NCBI RefSeq assembly: GCF_017377855.1
Contig: NZ_JAFREP010000007.1
Location: 248,001 to 312,000, forward strand
DNA length: 64,000 nt
Source: Acanthopleuribacter pedis
GTDB taxonomy: Bacteria; Acidobacteriota; Holophagae; Acanthopleuribacterales; Acanthopleuribacteraceae
Direction of reading: 5' to 3'
Shown piece by piece: positions 7,741 through 16,004 of this stretch (position 1 is its first letter; every line of letters begins with the position of its first letter). The notes beneath the pieces are model-generated. The model had not been told where the DNA came from. It saw only the letters and a list, made by a program, of their open reading frames with translations, and made no database searches. A program made the position numbers and the translations under genes.

Positions 7741-9915
7741 TTAAAATCGGTAATTTGCAAACATGCTGAAATTCGCGCCGGCCCGTGGTACATCGAAGGT
7801 GACGGTTCTTGTGTTATCGGGATCAAGTTGGTCCTCGTCAAAGACGTTATGACCGGAAGCCTGAATGGAAAAGCCGTCGTTGATTTGGAAGCCCACTGAA
7901 AAGTTGACCAGAGTTCGATCCGGGGTTGCCGGGCGCGAATCTTGGGGGATGACCTCGCCCGTGTCGATTGCGATTCGCGTGCCGTTCCGGTTACGCTCCG
8001 TCGTGTAATTTACATGGGCGTTGAAATGGATGAGGGGATTAAACTGCCAGTTGAAACCGATATTGCTCATGAAATCGGGCGAATTGCCGCGTTCAATTTC
8101 TTGGTTTAATGCGTTGATGTCGTGGTTTTTGACATCGCTGTAGGTTGCGTTGGCGTAGAGATAACGTCTTTCGCCGAACAACATTTTGGCGTCGAGTTCG
8201 ATGCCTGATGAAGTGACGCGACCGACGTTCTTGTAGTCGCGCCCTACAAGCTGAATATTTTGTTCCACCTCAATGTCGAAATAGGAAATGGTGGCGTAGG
8301 CTTTTTCTCCGAATTGTGCACCGAACTGAAATTCAAAGGTCTTTAGCTCTTCAGGAAGCAAATCTGGATTACCTACATTGGTGGGGTTGTTAATCTGGTG
8401 GAGTTCATCAAAGGTGGGGGCGCGAAATGCTTCGCCGTACAAGGCCTTCATGAAGATTGATTCGTTGGGTGCCAGAACCAAGCCCGCACGAGGGTTGGTG
8501 GTGCTGCCGATGTCGTCGTAATCATCGTGGCGAATACCGATGGTTAAAACCAAGCTTTCCAAGTTCAAATCGGCTAAGGTCTTGACGTCCAAAGTCGCTT
8601 GGGCAAAAGCCGCGCCATTGGTTCGATCAGCTTCATTTATCCAGTTTCCGTCTTGCACGTTGGTCAGGTCGGCGATGTGACCAAAAGGCAGAAATTGACC
8701 GGGTTGGTACACAACACCATCCACCGTGACGGGTGCGTCGTTGACATTGGTGTTGGCAAAGTGCGTTGGGTCAAAGATGCGAGAGCGGTCATACAAAATA
8801 CCGCTTAACAGATCGAAGCCCTCGCGGATATTCCAGTTGAAGGTGGTCTCGGTGCCGTATAACTCAAACTTCACCGCGGGGATGCCGCGAATACCCTCGC
8901 CGTCGGGGAAAGGGGTCTCGAGATTGCGTTGGATGTTAAATTCTTCCGAGAAGATCTCCAGAGAATGGAAGAAGTTGTACTTGTCGTAGTACACCTTGCT
9001 TTCCAGCTTGAGCTTGTCATTGAGAAAGGTTTTTTCGTAGCCCAATACCGCGAAATTCGAGTTAACTTTGAGTTCGTTTTCGTCCGTGAGCGCCGCCGCG
9101 ATGCCAATGGCGTAATTTCGGTTAAGGTCGGTAGCGAAGACGTTTAGGTTGAAATCGCCGTACTTTGCTTCGAAATTAAAGGTGCTGCTGTCGGCGTCCA
9201 AGGTTGTGTTTCCCGGCGCGGCCGAGCCGAATTGAAATACATTTGAGGCGAAATCCTCCCGCACCTCTTCCGATTCGCCGTCGGTTTCGTAGAAGCTACC
9301 GGCCAGCGACCACTCTATCAATGAATGGTTGCTTGTGTAGAGGAATCCGGGACGCGCACTGCTGAAGGAGCCGCCTCTCAGAGAAACGAAACGTTCATCA
9401 TCCGAAGTTTTGGTGATGATGTTGATAACGCCCATAAAGGCGTTTGCACCATAAAGGGCGGAGCCCGGCCCGCGGATAATTTCGATTTTCTTGATGAACT
9501 CGATGGGTAAGTAGTCAAAATAGTGAAGCGGCGAGCCTGTTAAGCTGTTAAGCGTGTGCCCATTGAGCAGGTATTTGATGGAATTGCTGCTGAAGTTAAG
9601 GGAGAGAACACCCCGAACCCCAAACATTAAATTACTTCCCGTGGGGTTGAGAACGACGTCAAATCCGGGGACCGTGCGCAGGACTTCCTCCAGGTTCTTC
9701 GCGCCCATTTGGCTGATTTCCTGCGCGGTAATGACCGACACGATGGAGGGCGCTTCCGAAAGTGATTGCTCTGTTCGAGATGCCAATGAGATGCGGAGGT
9801 TAAGCAAGGCCTCTAAGCTAAGATCCCCTTGCGCGGGGACCTGGGGTTGTTGGGCCAACAACGGGAGGGTCCATAGTACGAGGAACCATGCACCAAGCTG
9901 TCTGCATTTGCGCAT
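7741..9915 (-). CDS. TonB-dependent outer-membrane receptor
   Basis: 724 residues. A signal peptide (MRKCRQLGAWFLVLWTLPLLA) precedes a mature N-terminus without a CarboxypepD domain. The plug domain is at about residues 40-160 (SVITAQEISQMGAKNLEEVL; RGPGSALYGANAFMGVINI is the conserved plug end). A 22-strand-type barrel follows, ending in Phe (FANYRF) as outer-membrane proteins do. It resembles the siderophore/vitamin receptor group (BtuB/FepA-like); ligand unknown. The start at 9915 has GAGGCAGG upstream; an upstream TTG would put 35 residues before the signal peptide. No TonB/ExbBD genes nearby. Confidence 0.9.
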   Translation of the reverse strand: MRKCRQLGAWFLVLWTLPLLAQQPQVPAQGDLSLEALLNLRISLASRTEQSLSEAPSIVSVITAQEISQMGAKNLEEVLRTVPGFDVVLNPTGSNLMFGVRGVLSLNFSSNSIKYLLNGHTLNSLTGSPLHYFDYLPIEFIKKIEIIRGPGSALYGANAFMGVINIITKTSDDERFVSLRGGSFSSARPGFLYTSNHSLIEWSLAGSFYETDGESEEVREDFASNVFQFGSAAPGNTTLDADSSTFNFEAKYGDFNLNVFATDLNRNYAIGIAAALTDENELKVNSNFAVLGYEKTFLNDKLKLESKVYYDKYNFFHSLEIFSEEFNIQRNLETPFPDGEGIRGIPAVKFELYGTETTFNWNIREGFDLLSGILYDRSRIFDPTHFANTNVNDAPVTVDGVVYQPGQFLPFGHIADLTNVQDGNWINEADRTNGAAFAQATLDVKTLADLNLESLVLTIGIRHDDYDDIGSTTNPRAGLVLAPNESIFMKALYGEAFRAPTFDELHQINNPTNVGNPDLLPEELKTFEFQFGAQFGEKAYATISYFDIEVEQNIQLVGRDYKNVGRVTSSGIELDAKMLFGERRYLYANATYSDVKNHDINALNQEIERGNSPDFMSNIGFNWQFNPLIHFNAHVNYTTERNRNGTRIAIDTGEVIPQDSRPATPDRTLVNFSVGFQINDGFSIQASGHNVFDEDQLDPDNTRTVTFDVPRAGANFSMFANYRF

Positions 9916-10278
9916 ACCAACCTGCCTCTGTCTCACTAGGGTTTTTGGAAGATTGCGTAAAGAATAGCACAGCGCACCTGGCTGCCAGAGAGAATTCTTG
10001 AAAAACCTGGTTATATTCACTGATTATCCACATGTGAGAAGGTGTTTTACGTAAGTGTGTGAAGTTACGTAGGGTTTTGTGTTTTTGTGGGGCGTGGGCG
10101 GATCTGGTTTATGAAACGGCCCCGCTTGCCTATTCACTGCTGTTAATTAGGCAAGGCACCCTCTTAATGGGTTTTGGCTTGATCCCACTTTCGGGTTGTG
10201 AAAAACTGGAATCAATCCATTACATACAAAATTAATAACAAACAACCGGTACCCTTTGTGAACGACTGGAGGAAGGCG

Positions 10279-10935
10279 TTGACAGTGCTTGTGGAAAAAG
10301 ATGGTTTGGCATTTGAACGATTAACTGAACGTAGTTTCGATGAATGTATCGAATTGATGGCAAGCGTCTTTTCGGTTGGTGAGCCGATGACGGCTTTGAT
10401 GGGGGTAACCGAAGATGAGTTTCGTTTTTTTGCGACCATCTTTACGCGAAAAGCGCTCAATGAAGGGCTTCCCATTGTCGCGAGGGATACGCAAACGGGT
10501 GCGCTCGTTGGCTTTTCGATTTCAGAGGATCTTGGGAACCCGGAACCCGAGGAAGCCGCGCATATCTCGGCAAAGTTTGGGCCCATTGTGGGTTTACTCG
10601 ATCAACTGGTGGCCCACTTTTGCCAGAGCCATGTTTTGGCGCCTGGGAAATACGTCCATGTGTTTATGGTTGGGGTGAAGCCCGGTTTTAAAAAAAGGTC
10701 GGTGGCCTTCGAGATGATGGCCGAAAATATGGAGCTGGCGAAAAAGTTAGGGTATGAGGCCGCGATTGGAGAGACGACTTCCGAAGCCTCCGCGCGCCTA
10801 ACCGAGAAAGTCGGCTTTAGAGAGGTCTATAAAATCAATTACAGCGAATTTGAATTTGAGGATCGCAAGGTGTTCGCCGGATTAAATGAAGCCTGTTGCC
10901 GACTGATGGTGCGTTATTTCTCAGAAGAATCCTAG
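10279..10935 (+). CDS. GNAT-fold N-acetyltransferase
   Basis: About 218 residues with a GNAT acetyl-CoA fold: an N-terminal FERLTERSFDECIELM helix, a central beta strand (HVFMVGVKPGFKKRSVAFEM) covering motif A (V.P..+..+.A with a degenerate Q/RxxGxG loop), and a C-terminal EKVGF strand. It loosely resembles arylalkylamine-type acetyltransferases; substrate unknown. I prefer TTG 10279 because GGAGG sits 6 nt before it; GTG 10198 is possible in the same frame but lacks a site. The stop codon TAG is the first three bases of a palindromic repeat. Confidence 0.75.
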   Translation: MTVLVEKDGLAFERLTERSFDECIELMASVFSVGEPMTALMGVTEDEFRFFATIFTRKALNEGLPIVARDTQTGALVGFSISEDLGNPEPEEAAHISAKFGPIVGLLDQLVAHFCQSHVLAPGKYVHVFMVGVKPGFKKRSVAFEMMAENMELAKKLGYEAAIGETTSEASARLTEKVGFREVYKINYSEFEFEDRKVFAGLNEACCRLMVRYFSEES

Positions 10936-11158
10936 CCCGCATTTTGGCTAGCCCGCCATTCTCACCAGTTTTCGTCGCGAGTGTGTCAAAAAGTTTGGTA
11001 GTACAAGGCTTGCGACCGAAACCGGGCACAGGGGTCCGACCTTTCCGCGTAGCAGCGCTGCGTCGAAGGCCGGTTGACCGAGCAAACGCGGTGATAGCTA
11101 GCTTTTTGGCGCGCGAAGCAGGATGCTGGTGAGAATGGCGGGCTAGAAATGTGGGCTA
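10933..11158. repeat. palindromic repeat family 1, copy 1
   Basis: 226-bp element with nested inverted ends. Outer ends are TAGCCCGCATTT and AAATGTGGGCTA (one mismatch). Inner ends are a perfect 21-bp inverted repeat (10948-10968 with 11126-11146). The centre holds the family motif caggggtccgacc. Its first TAG is the stop of the GNAT gene. It fills most of the 333-bp gap before 11269. Confidence 0.85.
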
Positions 11159-11268
11159 AAAACGCTTGGTCGAAAACGGAGCGACCGTGGGAGGCCGTCT
11201 TGCGATCACAAGGGCTGTAAGACGCGTGTGCTGTGCTTGTTAAGCTGAAGCGTGCAAGGCGTAGACGG

Positions 11269-11907
11269 CTACTTGGGTTTGACGCTTAGACCCAGTTTGC
11301 GCACCATTTCTTCGAACCCTTTTTTGGAAATCATGTAGGCCCACTGGGAGTAGTGCTTGTACTGGCGAACCAGGCGAACCTCTTTGTAGGTGTTGCGGTC
11401 GCCGAAAATCAGTTCACCCAAATGGTCTTTGATGTTGCACCAAATGGTGTCGTTGGCCTGGAGTTCGCGGTTGTTGTTGACCAGGGCGAACTCTTTGCCC
11501 CAATGGGAGATCGGAAAATAGCCGTCTTCTTGCGCGTTGGCGAAATCCTCGGTTTCTTCCAGCTTGGGCTCGGGGTACAGCTCGCTGTAATGGGGCATGA
11601 CCGGGTATTGTTTGAGGCCCATACACTCGCGTAAGTCGGCGCCGATGAGGGTTGCGCCTTTCATGTTGGCCTCGCGTAGATCGGCATAACGGAGATCCGC
11701 GCCGGTTAAATCGGCCGCACCCATGTTGGCTTGATGGAGGTTGGCGTTGCGCAGATCCGCACCGCGCAAGTTGGCGCCGCCCAAGTGGGCGTAAGAGAAA
11801 TCGGCGCCGCGGAGATTCTTGCCGGAAAGATCGCACCCACCCAGACTCACGCCTGAAAAGTTTTGACCGCTCAAATCGCGTTCTTGGAGAATCTCTTCAA
11901 TCTTCAT
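11269..11907 (-). CDS. pentapeptide-repeat protein with C-terminal domain
   Basis: 212 residues. Residues about 8-97 are pentapeptide repeats (A(D/N)LxG pattern such as ADLRNANLHQANMGAADLTG), forming a right-handed quadrilateral beta-helix. Residues about 98-212 are an unrelated, Tyr/Trp-rich alpha/beta domain that I do not recognise. Soluble; no signal peptide. Pentapeptide proteins range from gyrase-binding to structural; without the Qnr-type loops no function is assigned. Start preceded by GAGGTCGG. Alone on its strand, downstream of the large kinase gene's stop. Confidence 0.8.
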   Translation of the reverse strand: MKIEEILQERDLSGQNFSGVSLGGCDLSGKNLRGADFSYAHLGGANLRGADLRNANLHQANMGAADLTGADLRYADLREANMKGATLIGADLRECMGLKQYPVMPHYSELYPEPKLEETEDFANAQEDGYFPISHWGKEFALVNNNRELQANDTIWCNIKDHLGELIFGDRNTYKEVRLVRQYKHYSQWAYMISKKGFEEMVRKLGLSVKPK

Positions 11908-12064
11908 CTAACCGACCTCATGCTCAATGTCGTCCCTTCTCAGCCAAGATGGTGTGATCACGATCACCATCGAGGTTTCAGACCTGTCCTATCTTACGGG
12001 AATTTTTAAGGGAGTTGTGTAAAAAACTCTAAATGATGTAAAAAAAACGACTTTTTGACTCTTG

Positions 12065-15000
12065 TTATTCCGCCGGCAGGGGAACCGCCAACAGTTGATC
12101 CATTTGGTCTTGGAGTTTGGTGAGTTCCGCGACCTGCTCTTCATTTTCTAAACGGCGGTAGAGTTTGATTTGTTTATTGAGTATGGCGCGGAAGTAGTAC
12201 TTCAGTTTCATCTCGACCAGAAGGCTCTCGACGATGCGCAGGTTCTTGAGTGCTTGAGGGGCGCTCATTGAAAGTGGCAGCTGGGCCTCCGTTGCCCTGG
12301 CCAGCGCCCAGTGGGTGCGCAGGATAAAGCAGTCGTCTTCTTTTGGCTGGAATTTTTGAAATTCGATCAACCAACCGCGCGGTGGTCGTTCGCCTTTCTC
12401 CCAGGCGGCGCGCATCGCCAGGGACAGGAAGAGGTGGCGGTCGTGGTAACTGACAGGGAGGTTGAAGGATTGATCGGCCAGTTGTCGGCTCATTTGCCAG
12501 GCATCCTCGTAACGCCCATTCATCAGCAAGTGTTCCAATTGGACGAGGGTAACTTTGGTGAGGTATTGGCCCAGGTCAAACCGTTCGATGTAGCGTCGGG
12601 CGATGCTGAGGTATTCATCCGAGGAGTGGTCGGGCGACAGGGTGTTTTTGATTTTGTAGGTGAGCAGGGCTTGGAAAATGAGGAAGGCTGGATCGGCGAA
12701 ATCTTCTTTTTCTCCGTTGTTTTGCAGGGCCGTCATCAAATCCCGTGCTTTGACAAAGTCACCCATGAAGTAGCGGATGAACATCATCAGGCAGTGGACG
12801 GCGCGTCTGGGCGCGCTTTGGTTTTTTAGATGGCGGAGCAGCCGTTTGTTGGCGCCCAGGGGATCGTTGGCGAGTATTTGCGCCAGTGGTAGTTCACTCT
12901 GTTGATGCTTGAGTTTGGGGTAAATTTTACAGGCTTCTTCATATTCTTCGTAGTACCGCTTGCCTTGCCCCTGATAGGCCCAGGACAAACGGCCGTAAGC
13001 GCGTTTGGTTTCGGCTTTAATGCGGGCGGAACACGTCTCCCCGAGCCTGTAGAGTTTTTCCGCGTCGGCGTAGGCGTTGTCGATTTGGCCGAGGTTCTCG
13101 AAACACAGCATCCTACCGCGCAGGGAGCGGAGTTCCTCCATTTTGGAGATCTCGTTGAGGGATAAACTGTGATTGTAGTAGCGCAAGGCTTGTGCGGGCT
13201 GGCCGCCGGCGAGATGCACCTCGGCCAGTTTGAGATTGACCAGATTGCGGGCTTGGTTGTTCTCCATCTGGCTCATCATGTCGAGGCTGAGTTCGTAGAA
13301 GTAAATCGCTTTGTCGATGTCCTTGGCTTCCAGAGAGCTGTTGCCCGCGAGGTAGGCGAATTTGACGGCGCGCACGTGGTTGGCGCTGTTGGCGTAGTGG
13401 TATGCGATTTGTTCTAGGGCCAACACATCATTGGCGTCTTTGTGTTTTTCGATGGTTTTGGCCGCGTTTTGGTGCAATCTGTTGCGCTGAGGGACGGGAA
13501 TTTGTTCGTAAACCAAGCGCTGCAAGGTGGGCGCGTTGAAGCACAATTTGTTGCCGGTTTCCTCTACCTCTGAGAGTAATCCTTGCCCCAGTAAGGTGTT
13601 GACCGTGGTTAGCACGGATTCCTCGGGCCAAATCAGGGTGCCGATGAGCATTTGATAGGTGATATCGGTGCCCACGACCGCGGCGGCTTGCAGCAAACGA
13701 CGCGCGCCGTCGTCGAGGCGGTTAATTTTTTTCAAAAGTGCCTGGTGGATGGAAACCGGAACATCCACGTCTTCCACCGAGCGCACGTCAATCGAACCTT
13801 TGTTGACGTAGATATGGTCGTCTTCATAAAGCCGCGAAAAAAGTTCAATCGTGTAAAAGGGATTGCCCGAGGCGCGTTCCAGGAGCAGGCGTTTGAGGGC
13901 GTCGGAGAAGGGGAGACGGGTGGCGATCGGCAGCATTTCCTGAACCAGGTGGATGATTTGTTTTTCATCCAGTGCTTTGAGTTCAAGACTGAGCAGGTCG
14001 GGAAAACTGTTGAGGCGGGAGATGAATTGATTGTAACCGGAGGGACCGGGGCCGGGTGTGGCGGAAACCATCAGCAGGCATTTCTTGGAGCCGATTTGTT
14101 CCCAAAAAAGGGTTAACCAGCCGAGAAAGCGTTCCGGCGCATTGTGCAAGTTTTCCAGCACCATGATGACCGGGCCGTCCGCGGTGAGGGTTTGAACCAG
14201 CTTAATGAAGTTCATGGCCAGCAGTTGAAGTTTGCGACCAGGGGAAAGGTGGTCGAACTTGCTGACAGATTTGGTGTCGAAATAACGACTGAGGTAGCGC
14301 GATACGCTACAAAGGGTGGGGTAAACATCTTTAAAAATCCGTTTCACTTCCTCGGGTTTCATGCCGCGGATGAGTGAATCGGTGAGGGTTCCGATGGGAT
14401 CTTGGGCCGGTACCGCCTCGTCGGCGAAGTGGACTTGCATGAAGACGGGATTGCGGAACTGAATACGGCTGCGCCATTCCTTGATCACCGCGGTGCGGCC
14501 CATGCCGGGTTCGCCGAGGAACACGGCCGCGAGGGGGTGCTGGGTCTCCAAGGAGTCGATTAATTGCTCCAGCTTTTTGAGCGCGTCGTCGCGACCGACC
14601 AAGGGTGGCGGTAATAACGGGCCGCCCCAGCCTTCAATGCCGGACGTGAAATCCAAATCGGCGGCGCTGATGTCGATGGTGATCGATTCCTTGACCAGAA
14701 AACCCTTGAGCCTTTTTTTGAGCGCCGCGGCCGAGGGGGGTCGTTTGCCCGGTTCCTTAGCCAGCAAATCTTTGAGCAGGACCTGCATTTGCTTGGAACA
14801 TTCCTCGGTTTGCTGCTCGATGGGAATGGGTTCTTCAAAAACGGTTTTGAAAATGTAACCCACCACGTCCTTGGCCACGTAAGGCAGCTTGAGGCTGATA
14901 ATGCGGTAAATAATGACGCCGAGGCTGTAGAGGTCGGAGCGTGGGTCCAACGAGGTGCCGCGCGCCTGCTCCGGGCTGAGGTAATGCACGGTGCCCACGA

Positions 15001-15556
15001 TCATACCGGATTGGGTATCCTCGTCTTCTTTTTGACTTAGCTGTTTCAGCAAGCCAAAGTCGAGCATTTTGACGTCGAAATCGGCCAAAATATTGCCCTC
15101 TTGGAGCGTGATAAACAGATTGTCCGGTTTAAGATCACGGTGGACTTCTTGGAAATCGTGGATATAGGTCAGGATGTTGCAAACCTGAAGGGCGACGCGA
15201 ATGGCAAAATTTTCCCGGTCGGCGACGCTGAAGATCAAGGGGTTGTGTTCCATGTCTTCGATGACGTTGCTCAGCGTTTTGCCGCGCACCCATTCCATCG
15301 AGAAAAAGGGCGGCGAATGTTCAAAAAAACCCTCGTAGACTTTGACAATCCCGGGGTTGTCCATTTTTTTGAGGGCCAGGTATTCGCGCTTGAACCGATT
15401 GAGGGTGAGCTCTGTAACGGTTTTGAGCGTTTTGATGGCGACCACGGTTTCATTACGTGTGTCCACGGCACGGTACACCGTACCGTTACCCCCGGAACCG
15501 AGAATCTCGATAATGTTGTAGTGTAATAACTTGTCGGGTTCTGTGACCGTGGCCAT
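12065..15556 (-). CDS. PknK-like Ser/Thr protein kinase with AAA ATPase and TPR-like repeats
   Basis: 1163 residues. The Hanks-type kinase is at about 12-275: Gly loop GSGGNGTVYRA, VAIK lysine, catalytic HRDLKPDN, DFG (here DFGLLK) and SPEQARG. An AAA_16-type ATPase follows (about 315-560; Walker A GEPGMGRT, Walker B VIMVLEN), and then a long alpha-helical TPR/SEL-like region to the end. This matches PknK/AcoK-type signalling kinases, in which the ATPase-helical part senses or multimerises. Start ATG 15556 just precedes the kinase domain; 47 further in-frame residues upstream are Pro/His-rich and unlikely. No transmembrane segment, so cytosolic. Divergent from ileS. Confidence 0.88.
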   Translation of the reverse strand: MATVTEPDKLLHYNIIEILGSGGNGTVYRAVDTRNETVVAIKTLKTVTELTLNRFKREYLALKKMDNPGIVKVYEGFFEHSPPFFSMEWVRGKTLSNVIEDMEHNPLIFSVADRENFAIRVALQVCNILTYIHDFQEVHRDLKPDNLFITLQEGNILADFDVKMLDFGLLKQLSQKEDEDTQSGMIVGTVHYLSPEQARGTSLDPRSDLYSLGVIIYRIISLKLPYVAKDVVGYIFKTVFEEPIPIEQQTEECSKQMQVLLKDLLAKEPGKRPPSAAALKKRLKGFLVKESITIDISAADLDFTSGIEGWGGPLLPPPLVGRDDALKKLEQLIDSLETQHPLAAVFLGEPGMGRTAVIKEWRSRIQFRNPVFMQVHFADEAVPAQDPIGTLTDSLIRGMKPEEVKRIFKDVYPTLCSVSRYLSRYFDTKSVSKFDHLSPGRKLQLLAMNFIKLVQTLTADGPVIMVLENLHNAPERFLGWLTLFWEQIGSKKCLLMVSATPGPGPSGYNQFISRLNSFPDLLSLELKALDEKQIIHLVQEMLPIATRLPFSDALKRLLLERASGNPFYTIELFSRLYEDDHIYVNKGSIDVRSVEDVDVPVSIHQALLKKINRLDDGARRLLQAAAVVGTDITYQMLIGTLIWPEESVLTTVNTLLGQGLLSEVEETGNKLCFNAPTLQRLVYEQIPVPQRNRLHQNAAKTIEKHKDANDVLALEQIAYHYANSANHVRAVKFAYLAGNSSLEAKDIDKAIYFYELSLDMMSQMENNQARNLVNLKLAEVHLAGGQPAQALRYYNHSLSLNEISKMEELRSLRGRMLCFENLGQIDNAYADAEKLYRLGETCSARIKAETKRAYGRLSWAYQGQGKRYYEEYEEACKIYPKLKHQQSELPLAQILANDPLGANKRLLRHLKNQSAPRRAVHCLMMFIRYFMGDFVKARDLMTALQNNGEKEDFADPAFLIFQALLTYKIKNTLSPDHSSDEYLSIARRYIERFDLGQYLTKVTLVQLEHLLMNGRYEDAWQMSRQLADQSFNLPVSYHDRHLFLSLAMRAAWEKGERPPRGWLIEFQKFQPKEDDCFILRTHWALARATEAQLPLSMSAPQALKNLRIVESLLVEMKLKYYFRAILNKQIKLYRRLENEEQVAELTKLQDQMDQLLAVPLPAE

Positions 15557-16004
15557 AGAAGATAAACCTGAACTGCCGAGGGTTATGTGAAATGGGATAC
15601 GCGGGATGTGGCATTGGGGGAGGCGTGTGCCGCGGATGGGTTCGGGCCAAGGCCGCTTGGGGCACGGGTTGCTGTGTTTCGCTAAAGGGTTGAACAATTC
15701 ATATCTTACCAGGTTTGTTTGACGCTCGCGTGAAGTTTTGCGGGTCCCAAAGGAACGGCAAACGCGGTTGTTCCCTTGTCGCCATGCCTTGGGTGGGTGG
15801 ATTCCGGCTTTACTTTGCGCTGAAAATCAACTACGTTTTTTCTCTTATCGGCGTCCATCCTTATTATATGGTTCGCCGCGACGCGGTTTGTGTTTCCCGG
15901 GAGCCCGGCACCTCCCCGAATCTTTGGTATGGAACCTCGCCGCCGTCGCTCAGCACGTTGTAACTTTCACGAATACAGGACAAAGGTCCGAAGGGTGGTT
16001 TTCT
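15557..16004. other. divergent intergenic region, kinase / ileS
   Basis: 448 bp between two divergent genes, so it must carry both promoters. I see a TATTAT near 15862 but no well-spaced -35. There is no T-box signature (no AGGGTGGNACCGCG core) although ileS genes often have one in Firmicutes. Confidence 0.5.

Noticed and set aside
15700-16004. T-box leader before ileS
   Set aside because: No conserved T-box sequence or specifier stem found.
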